DNA of 64,000 nucleotides from Lithodes maja (Eukaryota > Arthropoda > Malacostraca > Decapoda > Lithodidae). Below are positions 32,783 through 44,410 of the stretch, piece by piece. The notes beneath the pieces were generated by a model. That model searched no databases. It was not told the origin of the DNA and worked only from the letters and a program-made list of their open reading frames with translations. The stretch covers positions 1 through 64,000 of the forward strand of contig JBAKBP010007683.1 of assembly GCA_037953745.1 (NCBI GenBank). Reading direction: 5' to 3'. How positions within the stretch are numbered: the stretch's first letter is position 1; the number at the start of each line of letters is the position of its first letter. A program made the position numbers and the translations under genes.

Positions 32783-35700
32783 TGTTATGCCCTGTTTTTC
32801 TACAGGTTTAACTTGGGTAATGTGAGTTCTAACTGACTGGGTATATAAGGCTGCATGCACAATACAAGGTATGAGGAATAGAGAACACAAAAGAAACACA
32901 CGGTAACAAGACACACGATCACGTTTATTAATATACCACTGCTGAATACTCGTGCAAGACAATATGATAGAAATGAACAACACTAGCATAAGTGGATCTG
33001 GATGGAGCCTAGTCTCCCACTTCCAACGTTCAGGTATTAATCTTCTGATCACTGGCTTATTTAACAGGTTTATATACTGGAGACCATCAATGTTACTTAT
33101 AGATTCATATTCACTGTTAGATTTATTACTGGTAGCTCTGGTGCACAAGTAATAGTTCACAGACTAGATTAGACACGCGTATTTTAGAGCACAGGAATTC
33201 TAATTTACCTCAGGGGGGTACTGATCTAAGTTTTATATTCTTATGGCAGAAATACGTAGAACACAAATCAGTGGGCGAACGTTAGACATCACTAGGGTTT
33301 TACTCCTATGTATCTCTAAATAGCACTGTAACAATGTAGTACTGATAAAGTGAATCTTGGGTAGTATCTGATTGGTCTGGTCCTGGTTATCTTGCGTCCG
33401 TGATGTTGGGGGCTAACGACTGGTTCCGCGGCCGTCCAGGGTGTCCATATGTAGGAAGTTCTCAAATACGTGGACAGGTCCTTCTATCCAAATCTGCCAC
33501 GGAGTCTGCCAGCTCTGGAACTCACTTCTCAGCCACCAACAAGGATAGAGCTCAAGGTTAACTCTGGTGACCAACCTGGGTTGGTGTCTATCTTTCAACT
33601 GATTTTACTGGGGGCTGGAGCTGGGTTTATAGGCTCGGTTTTGGGCCCTGTAGGCCATAGGGATCTCGAGTCTTATGGACTTATTTGAGTTCTCAATAGA
33701 TACGGGGACTAGGTAAGGTGGTGATTACTGTTGTGGCACATGGCTATAGGAAGCCTTCATAATATGATATAACTGAGCCTTAGTAAGAGGTACTATTTTG
33801 GCTATACTGGAAGTATTTAGGGGAGAGAGACTGGATCTACTTTGCGAGGAGGATGGGGACAGCTGTGATAGGAGCGTCTCTCTTAGATTGTTCAATCTTC
33901 ATTCTATGGTATAGCTGAGGTGCTAATTTAGTGATCAGAGTATGCAAGAAAGGTAAATGGTTTATTGTGAGTTAATAGAGGTTAGTAAAGGTGTTAGTCA
34001 TGCATGGTTAGTTCATTGATAGGAAGAATTCCTGTGCTACCTGGCAATGACCCGGAAGTCAAAACAAGGGTCAGGTATACCTCCGCAGGGGTGGGGGTCT
34101 CCCTCCACGGGAGGGTAAAAAGGGGTAGCTGGGCACCCTCTCTCTGGGATGGTCGTCCGGCGGCTGTGGCTAGGGGCTTGCCATATCACAAGTGTTTGTA
34201 ATAACCCTCTGTTTATGAGACAGATGTGGGTGTCCTTAATACCAAAACCGAAGGTGTCTTGGCTAGCTGGTTTTACTCGGTTGGTTGTTAATTGTATGGT
34301 TTGCTGGATGTGGTGGAGACTGGGTTGCTAACTCTGCCACATTTATCTGGAAGCATGGCAATAGAAGTTAGTTACTGGTGAGGCGGCTAGCCTCGCACCG
34401 ACGACCATTGGGTGCAGGGTTGTGAATGGGTTGTAAGGGAATAGATGGCATGCAAGGGGTTAGTAAAGTTCTAATGTTGTTCCGGCCTACTAAGGGAAGG
34501 TAGGCTGGATAGGAGTATATATATAAAAGGTTGGAGAGCGTTAGCAACGGAAAAATCAAGGATCTTCAAGAGGTATGAGGGAGAGGCTAGGTCGGACAAG
34601 AGTCGAGGAGCGTGGGGTGTTAATGAGAGGGGGGGGATTTCAGGGGGGCTACGTGGAAATTTGACCCTAAGGTCTCTGGGCGTGGGGGTGGCATTAGGCT
34701 ACAGTTGATATTGGAGTTTGAAAGGACAGTGAAAGTACGTTAGCCAAATGCTACCGGGGGATGCAACTATGGGGTGGTATACGAGTCTGGAAAAGATAGA
34801 ATCATGTGGACTGTGGGGTGGTGGGGGGAATAAGGAGGTTAACTGTAGGTGTGTGCTTGACTGTGGATAAAGTAGGGAAAAACATGGTGTATTATTACTC
34901 GTCAATACGAGGGGTTATGGACCTATTAGTTGGCACCAGTTTTTGTATGTCTAGTTGTCCCTGGGAACTGCGTTTTCTATGAAATATAGACCAAAGAAAA
35001 ACGGCAGTTTGTAGGGGTACTTCGTTATTGTTTCGTGATACTATGGTGGCAATGGACAACGAAAAAGTTATCTATACAATCTCTGGTTGGGGTAAGCATT
35101 AAGTTATAGCATGGTGGCTAACATCTGTAGTCATGGCTGTCTAGGTCTTACAGGGGCAATGGTTCTATATCACTGGTGTACCCGTGGGTATCTTAATCTC
35201 TTATTAATTTGGACATGGGGTTTTAACATCTACTTCTCGGATGGAAGAACATACATAGATATGTGGCTGTCTGATTGGTTGGCATTGGCTCAACCTAGGG
35301 ACAGGGCATGGGTGTTTTTAATATGAATGTATATTCCTGTTCATCATCATGTAGGTAGAGTCGGGCGGGTAAGAGGTGTAGGACACGAAGCAAAATGGAG
35401 TAGTGTGGATTGTGGATACGAAGGAGGTGAGTGGAAGACGTATAACAATTGTGGAAAAGTAAATGGAAAAGATGAACACAATGGCGGATAAAGATAATTA
35501 ACCTAAGGATTGAATACATAGATTTATGGGGGCGTTTGGTCTTCAGAAACTTAGTCTGGCAAGACAAGGTATTTTAGGGTATGTTGATATTAATACTTAA
35601 CCTAAGGATTGAATACATAGATTTATGGGGGCGATTGGTCTTCAGAAACTTAGTCTGGCAAGACAAGGTAATTTAGGGTATGTTGATATTAATATCCTAA

Positions 35701-35993
35701 ACTTAGGGCCAGAGCATGGGTGTATTAACTTTAAGGTGTATTTATGTTCGTCATCATGTAGGTAGAGGTGTAGGACACGAGGGGTAGTGTATGTGAGGTG
35801 TGGAAAAAAGGTCAGTGTTTAGAAGGGGTAGGCATGTGTGGTTTGGAGCTGCTTAGCCCTGCGGGCTTGGGCCTGTCTGAACTGGTTGGCTCGGTCAGCT
35901 GGTCCTTTCGTTCTGTGGACCTTTCTTTCTGGTGTTTCTGTGTGGTGTTCGCTCGTGGCTTCTGTGTTGGGCTTCTCGTTCTGGGGCATTTTA
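32783..35993 (-). mobile_element. Solo Gypsy LTR at the same site as element 1
   Basis: 3,211 bp, plus-strand ends TGTTATGCCC and GGGGCATTTTA, flanked by ATAGC (32778-32782 and 35994-35998), the complement of the GCTAT beside element 1. Towards its LTR 5' end it has the 99-bp duplication of element 1's 5' LTR. Towards its LTR 3' end it has the 148-bp deletion of element 1's 3' LTR. It therefore looks like the recombination product of that very element. Confidence 0.93.
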
Positions 35994-36039
35994 ATAGCCG
36001 TTATATATGTGTGTATATTCTTCGTCTTACATATCCATC

Positions 36040-36200
36040 TTATAATAACATATGGGAGTCTGCAGACAGTCGATTGGCCAAAACAAGGCAGATCCCTCTC
36101 ACACCCAACCCATCTCGTTCATACGTTTATCTAATTTTATTTTGAAACTCTCTATCGTTCTTGATCCCACAATGGCGCTAGGTATCCTATTCCACATGTC
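36040..36200 (-). mobile_element. CR1 3'-end fragment (right-arm copy)
   Basis: Mirror copy of 2187-2345: GGGAGTCTGCAGAC...GATTGGCC, then the ORF2 end region on the minus strand. It sits immediately outside the solo LTR. Confidence 0.8.
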
Positions 36201-38620
<2,420 letters not shown>

Positions 38621-38799
38621 TATAATACCATAAACATATCTCTCTTATTGATACTTTTCATCTACTTAAATCACCTCTATCATTATTTCCTCTACATATT
38701 CGTCTTTCTAGCAATATGATAGCAGTATTAACTAATAAGTCAGTCAGTCACAACTAATAATTATTATAATGTTTATAACACACACACACAAACACACAC

Positions 38800-38846
<47 letters not shown>

Positions 38847-39108
38847 TATATGTGTGTGTGTGTGTGTATTAGAATATACAATGGGTGAAGCATTAGAACA
38901 AAAATAGATTATTGGTGAGTGGGAGGAGTATAATCTGTGATTAGAGGACCAGGTGGATCCTCTAATCACATTTAATTGGTACCATTGACTGCCTTGGTAC
39001 TTTAATTACAATTTATACTCCTCCCATTCCCCACTACCTCTTTTCTTAGTTGATACAATTTCTATATTTAACTGAATATTTAATAGTGGATGCTAACGTG
39101 CTATTAAG
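38621..39108. other. Gene-free spacer with microsatellite and palindrome
   Basis: Contains a CA run, an AT repeat (about 38802-38843) and a TG run (38850-38867), followed by the inverted-repeat structure at 38912-39036. No coding sequence is supported. Confidence 0.75.
38912..39036. repeat. Nested inverted repeat, MITE-like
   Basis: Inner arms TGTGATTAGAGGA/TCCTCTAATCACA (13 bp, about 38936-38969) enclose 8 bases. Outer arms GTGGGAGGAGTATAA/TTATACTCCTCCCA flank the block at about 38918-38932 and 39016-39030. No target-site duplication was identified with confidence. Confidence 0.75.
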
Positions 39109-39488
39109 AATATAAGAACATAAGAAAATGGGAGTCTGCAAAAAGCCGATCGGCCCATACAAGGCCTATCACACCCAACCCCAATTACAAGGCCCAATTA
39201 TAGACCCATCTCACTAATACCTTGAGTACTGACCCCACCAAAACAGTCAGAGATTAACACAAGATTACGGGGGTCTGCTGAGCGCCGATTGGCCCACACC
39301 TGGTAGATTCCCCTCACACCCAACCCATCTCGTCCATATGCCTATCTAATTTTATCTTAAAGCTCCCTAACGTTCTTGATCCCACTATATCACTTGGTAG
39401 CCTATTCCACCCATCTACAACTCTGTTACCAAACCAATATTTGCCTATATCTTTTCTGAAACGAAATTTATCTAATTTGAAACCATTT
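39109..39488 (-). mobile_element. CR1 3' end, 5'-truncated
   Basis: Begins with the tail AAGAATATAAGAACATAAG and CTGCAAAAAGCCGATCGGCC, then the last ORF2 codons (GWNRLPSDIVGSRT on the minus strand), and stops at AAACCATTT. A second copy's tail follows immediately at 39489. Confidence 0.88.
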
Positions 39489-40460
39489 AAGAACATAAGA
39501 ACATAAGAAAATGGGAGTCTGCAGAAAGCCGATTGGCCTAAGCAAGGCAGATCCCTGTCCCACACAACCCCAATTACAAAGCCCAATTATAGGCTGAACA
39601 CTCTAATACCCTGAGGATCATCTTACCAAAACGGTTAGAGATTAACGCAGGATTACGGGGTCTGCAGAGCGCTGATTGGCCCAACCCTGCTGATCCCCCT
39701 TCACACCCAACCCTTCTCGTCCATATGCTTATCCAATTTTATCTTAAAGCTCCCTATCGTTTTTAATCCCACTATAGCACTTGGTAGTCCATTCCACCCA
39801 TCTACAACTCTGTTACCAAACCAATATTTGCCTATATCTTTTCTGAAACGAAATTTATCTAATTTGAAACCATTGGTACGAGTTCTTTCGCTATCACTGA
39901 GCTTTAGTACATTTGTCATGTCCCCTTTGTTAATCCCACCAACCCACTTGAACACCTCCATCATATCCCCTCTAACTCTGCGTCTCTCTAACGAATGTAA
40001 GCCTAATTTCTTCAACCTTTCTTTATACGGAAGATTTCTAATATTATGGATCATTTTTGTCATTCTACGTTGTACTCTCTCCAATGAATCTATGTCCGTT
40101 CTGTAATAAGGACACCAAAATTGAACAGCATAATCCATATGGGGTCTCACTAATGACAAGTAAAGTTTTAAGATAACATCAGCAGTTCTGTTACTCACAC
40201 TCCTAGAGATTAACCCGAGAATCCTGTTTGCCTTGTTTCGAACGCTTATACACTGTTGTCTAGGCTTCAAATCATTGCTAACAAACACACCTAGATCTTT
40301 CTCACAATTCGAGTTTTCATATTAGCTAGTTTATATTTAACATTTGTATGCATCTTCCCTATCTTTAATACCTTGCATTTGTCAATGTTAAACTTCATCT
40401 GACAATTTACTGACCATTCGTGTAAGGTATCTAGAGCCCTTTGGAGGCACTCTATATCTC

Positions 40461-40493
<33 letters not shown>

Positions 40494-41071
40494 TTCTATA
40501 TTCCAACTACTCCCTCTCGGGCATAGGCTGAGAGCCTGTACATTCCATCGCTCAACACGGTGAAGCCCGTGAGGTCTTGTTCCAGTCTGGGGAGTGAGAC
40601 ATGTGAAGCATCCATCATGGCTCGAAGCAGCTCCATCTCTGAAGCGGCCGGTTGCTTCGCTCAAGTGCTTCACCGTCTCACCCTCCAGACTCAGACCCTC
40701 ACTCTCAGAACGCCACCTATTGAGCAGTGAACTCACTAGGCATTGTCCCCCTGTAACATATTTTGAATATGGGAATATTCATACAGTGTTATTTAATCAG
40801 GGAACAATGAGGGTATTTTTTTGGCATTTCGGTGGGCTTTGTGGTAATGCACTGATACTAGGTACAGCACAAATTCAATCCCAATAATATCTTCCCATTG
40901 ACATATCGGGATTTGAACCCGGGTCCATTGGATTACCAATCCAGTGGCATGACCACTCCACCACACCTCCCCTAATCAATCTGAATCAATTGTTCTCCCC
41001 ATTTTGGTATCGTCTGCAAATTTACTTATCCTACTAGTTATACCTAAATCAAGGTCATTTATGTATATAAC
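39489..41071 (-). mobile_element. CR1 RT fragment, interrupted by a SINE and by element 2
   Basis: Tail AAGAACATAAGAACATAAG, then the RT C-terminal coding region (minus strand 40288-39701, uninterrupted for about 195 codons: NRTADVILKLYLSLVRPHMDYAVQFW, SLERVQRRMTKMIH). A SINE splits it at 40460-40975 and the LTR of element 2 cuts it at GTATATAAC (41071). It is close in sequence to the copy at 58941-62960. Confidence 0.9.
40460..40975 (-). mobile_element. tRNA-derived SINE
   Basis: On the minus strand it starts with a tRNA-like head: GGGGAGGTGTGGTGGAGTGG with an A-box region, an anticodon-like loop TTGGTAA, and a B box GGGTTCAAATCCC (40908-40920). A body of about 400 bp follows and a poly-A tail, seen as a T run at about 40463-40491. 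It interrupts CR1 sequence between CTCTAT and CTGAATC. The tRNA-like part has mismatched stems and is not called a tRNA gene. Confidence 0.85.
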
Positions 41072-42853
41072 TAAAATGCCCCAGAATGAGAAGCCCACCA
41101 CAGAAGCCACGAGCGAACACCACACAGAAACACCCGAAAGAAAGGTCCACAGAACGAAAGGACCAGCTGACCGAGCCAGCCAATTCAGACAGGCCCAAGC
41201 CCGCAGGGCTAAGCAGCTCCAGGTCGCACCTACCTACCCCTTCTAAACTGACCATTTTCCACACCTCACCCCCTTTTTACCCACCCGAGGAGGGAGACCC
41301 CCACCCCCGCGGAGGTATACCTGACCCCTGTTTTGACTTCCGGGTCATTGCCAGGTAGCCTAGGAATTCTTCCTATCAATGAACTACCCATGCATGTCTA
41401 ACCCCCTTACTCACCTCTCTTTACCCACAATAACCCATTCACCTGTTTTGCATACTCGGATAGTCAAATTAGCACCTCAGCTATGCACTAGAACGAAGAC
41501 TGAGTAATATAAGAGAGACGCCCCTATCACAGCTGTCCCAGTCCTCCCCGCAAAGTAGATCCAGTCTCCCTCCCATAAATCCTTCCAGTATAGCCAAAAT
41601 AGTACCTTTTACTAAGGCTCAGTTATATCACAATATGAAGGCTTCCATAGCCATGTGCCACAACAGTAATCACCATCTTACCTAGTCCCCATATATATTG
41701 AGAGCTCAAATAAGTCCATAAGACTCGAGATCCCTATTGCCTACAGGGTCCAGAACCGAGCCTATAAACCTAGCTCCCGCCCCCAGTCAAATTAGTTGAA
41801 AGTTAGACACCAACCAGTGGTCACTACCCTGAAGTTAACCTCTAACTCTGCCCTTGTGTTGTTCCTGAGTTGAGAGATTCCCGAGCCGGCAGACTCCGTG
41901 GCAGAAGTTAAATAGAAGATCTTTCCATGTACAAGTACCAGCGTGCACCTTATAACCTTCACACAAATTAGTGGGTATATAAGTGTGTAGCCAGCACCGA
42001 TCGCCAAGAGATCCGACTTGAGAACTTCCTACATTTTGGACCACCTGGACGGCCGAGGAACCAGTCGTTAGCCCCCAACATCACCGGAAGCAAGATAACC
42101 AGGACCAGACCAACAAATATTATTCAAGATTCACGTTACTAGTACTAAGTGTTATAGTACCAGTTCGACATTCACTTATTAACTTTTCTATGAAGTGGCT
42201 ATAACTTTGCCCAGTGTAACTCATATTTAACCATTCCATTTGGGACGTACTAAGCGTATCAGTGTTCATTAATTAATAGGCGACATTGACTCTCGTAATT
42301 ACCTTATTCAGATATCAAAACCCTAGTGATATCTAACGTTCGCCCACTGATTTGTGTTCTACGTATTTCTACCATAAGAATATAAATCTTAGATCAGTAC
42401 CCCCTTGAGGTTACTAGAATTTTCCGTGTTCAGAAATATACGCGTGTCTAATTCTAACTGTGAGCTGCTACTTGGGCACGCGACCTGCCAATAAGAAATC
42501 TAATTAGTGAAATTGAATACATAAATACATTGAGGTCTTCCAGTATAATAAACCTTGCTAACTAAACCCGTGATCAGAAGAGTATACCTGAACGTTGGAA
42601 ATGGGAGACTAGGCTCCATCCAGATCCGCTAATGCTAGCAGTTCCCTTCTATTATTTGTTTTGTACGAGTATTACTATCTTTCTATGCTCTTTATTCACC
42701 TACTTAAATAAACGTGATCGTGTGTCGTGTTACCGTGTGTTTATTTTGTGTTCTCTATTCCTCATACCTTGTATTGTGCATGCAGCCTTATATACCCAGT
42801 CAGATAGAGCCCACAGTACCCAAGTTAATCCTGTAGAAAAACAGGGCATAACA
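41072..42853 (+). mobile_element. Gypsy element 2, 5' LTR (internally deleted, subfamily B)
   Basis: TAAAATGCCCC to GGGCATAACA, but only 1.78 kb. Near 41270 the sequence jumps from CCACACCTCAC to TTTTTACCCACCC, which are about 1.5 kb apart in other copies. The short LTR ORF is open (41076-41246). It carries the GACCACCTGGACGGCC variant near 42040 shared with the LTRs at 3606 and 53016. The second target-site copy cannot be checked because the 3' end of the element is missing. Confidence 0.92.
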
Positions 42854-42854
42854 T

Positions 42855-42869
42855 TGGCGGCAGCGGTGG
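42855..42869 (+). promoter_or_regulatory. Primer-binding site of element 2
   Basis: TGGCGGCAGCGGTGG, identical to that of element 1 and one base after the LTR. tRNA-Leu assignment by inference. Confidence 0.75.
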
Positions 42870-42934
42870 TTGGTGATTCGGATAAAAGGTTGCATTACAT
42901 TGCAAGTTTGGAACAGCCAGAACACAATAACATC

Positions 42935-43882
42935 ATGGCGCACCGTTCTCACATTCCCATCCCCCATTATGATGGAGAAACTTATGAGATCGAAACATTC
43001 ATGGACATAGTGAAACCCGTACTTGACCTAGTTTATACCACGGACGCAGAAAAAATAGCTGTAACATTAACGCACCTGGGAAAAGCCGTTTCCCTGGTTG
43101 CCTATCAAGTGCACCCTGCTCTCACCTGGGACGAATTTCGTCCAATAGTGATAGAAGCCATTAAGCCTTCGTTGGGCGTTTTCGTGGCCCACACCCGTAT
43201 CACTAAATACGAAGGCGATTTAGATGCCACAGTGAATAAGATTGCCCAACACATAAAAGTTTCTTTCCCCACGTTGACCAGAATCCAACAAGAACAGCAA
43301 ATTCTGGTCAACCTTGTGTCTATATTGCCCTCAGCAGTAAAAGACCATTTCCGTGTGCACGATTTCGTCGGATACCAAAAAGATCTCATCACGATCCGAC
43401 GTATTTTGGCCGTGCGCACAGAAGCACCCACCCAAATCGCTGCAATCAAGAGGTTTCCCACGCACCCGCAGCAACCCAACCACCAAAACTCCAAGAATGC
43501 CTACCCAGCCTCATCCTTCCACAACAGACCCACCTACCCTTCCAGCAAGCCCCAACCCAGTAGACCCCGGTTCCAACCTACCCAGCCACGCAGAATCTTC
43601 AACCGGAACAGGAACTACAACACCTACCAAAGTAAAAATCCTACTTTAGTAATTATCAACCCCTATGATTTCCCTGCCTGTAATGCTCAGTGTGCTCTCC
43701 ATCAAATTCGTGACTCTGCCAAACCTCGCCCCTTTACTCCTCGCATTTCTGTAAATGAAGAGGAGTTGGGACAAGAGGAAGAGATGGAAGAAAGACACAC
43801 TGGAGAAATAGCCCCTAACATGACCTCAGAGGATACCGAGGAAACCCTGGAGGAGGTAGATACCGATTCCCAGGATTTTTAA
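42935..43882 (+). CDS. gag: Gag of Gypsy element 2
   Basis: Uninterrupted ORF close to the Gag of element 1 (MAHRSHIPIPHYDGE; LVSILPSAVKDHFRVHDF; FPACNAQCALHQ), slightly shorter because a short Pro/His/Asn-rich stretch is missing. As in element 1 the frame is open upstream, to 42632, through the primer site into the LTR. That extension includes a signal-peptide-like hydrophobic stretch (FILCSLFLIPCIVHA). It ends in the acidic tail EETLEEVDTDSQDF, 17 nt before the protease ATG. No zinc knuckle is visible. Confidence 0.87.
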   Translation: MAHRSHIPIPHYDGETYEIETFMDIVKPVLDLVYTTDAEKIAVTLTHLGKAVSLVAYQVHPALTWDEFRPIVIEAIKPSLGVFVAHTRITKYEGDLDATVNKIAQHIKVSFPTLTRIQQEQQILVNLVSILPSAVKDHFRVHDFVGYQKDLITIRRILAVRTEAPTQIAAIKRFPTHPQQPNHQNSKNAYPASSFHNRPTYPSSKPQPSRPRFQPTQPRRIFNRNRNYNTYQSKNPTLVIINPYDFPACNAQCALHQIRDSAKPRPFTPRISVNEEELGQEEEMEERHTGEIAPNMTSEDTEETLEEVDTDSQDF

Positions 43883-43899
43883 AGTACCCCCCGCCCAAG

Positions 43900-44403
43900 A
43901 TGGCCTCGGCGGGGGACGCCATAACTGACCGCACTGCCCCCATTTATTACATGGCCAAAATCAAGGACATTCCTGTCCGCTTGTTAATCGACACGGGAGC
44001 TGCCAAGTCATGTTTGTTCAAAAATTACTATGATCAACACCACCGACTATTTGGCCCTTTGTTAACCACCAAAGCAGAACTAATCTCAGCTGCTGATACT
44101 TACTTAAATCTCCTAGGAGACACTTTGCCCCTATCAGTAACTACTCCTGCCCCCCATGCTCGTTGTTATCACACATTCACAGTATTTTCCTCCAACTGTA
44201 AACATTACGATGGTTTCCTTGGACTTGACCTCCTTCAAAAACTCCAGGCCCAGGTCGTCGACTGCGGCCAAAGGCTGATATCATTCAAAAAATTCCAACC
44301 CAAAGCCTCTGACAAACCCATCACGCAGAAACCCATTCAAAAAAAAAAAAAAACACCTTCCCCCTCAATAAACCCTGAGTCAGGGTTACCAAATTGCAGC
44401 TAG
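43900..44403 (+). CDS. Aspartic protease of element 2
   Basis: Retropepsin with an intact active site LLIDTGAAKSC (Asp codon 43990-43992) and GFLGLDLLQKL. The ORF runs into an A run (about 44339-44353) that is longer and purer than the corresponding sequence of element 1, and it ends soon after. The continuation towards RT is in another frame, so the A run is a probable frameshift site, either mutational or a slippery site. Confidence 0.87.
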   Translation: MASAGDAITDRTAPIYYMAKIKDIPVRLLIDTGAAKSCLFKNYYDQHHRLFGPLLTTKAELISAADTYLNLLGDTLPLSVTTPAPHARCYHTFTVFSSNCKHYDGFLGLDLLQKLQAQVVDCGQRLISFKKFQPKASDKPITQKPIQKKKKTPSPSINPESGLPNCS

Positions 44404-44410
44404 CACTAAG

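Noticed and set aside
40908..40970. Possible tRNA gene on the minus strand
   Set aside because: A and B boxes are present, but the stems are mismatched and the sequence continues into a SINE body with a poly-A tail, so it is a SINE head.
41086..41358. Alternative-frame ORF MRSPPQKPRANTTQKHPKE at the LTR start
   Set aside because: It is the shifted frame of the MPQNEKPTTEA ORF; only the latter lines up in frame with the upstream Pol tail.
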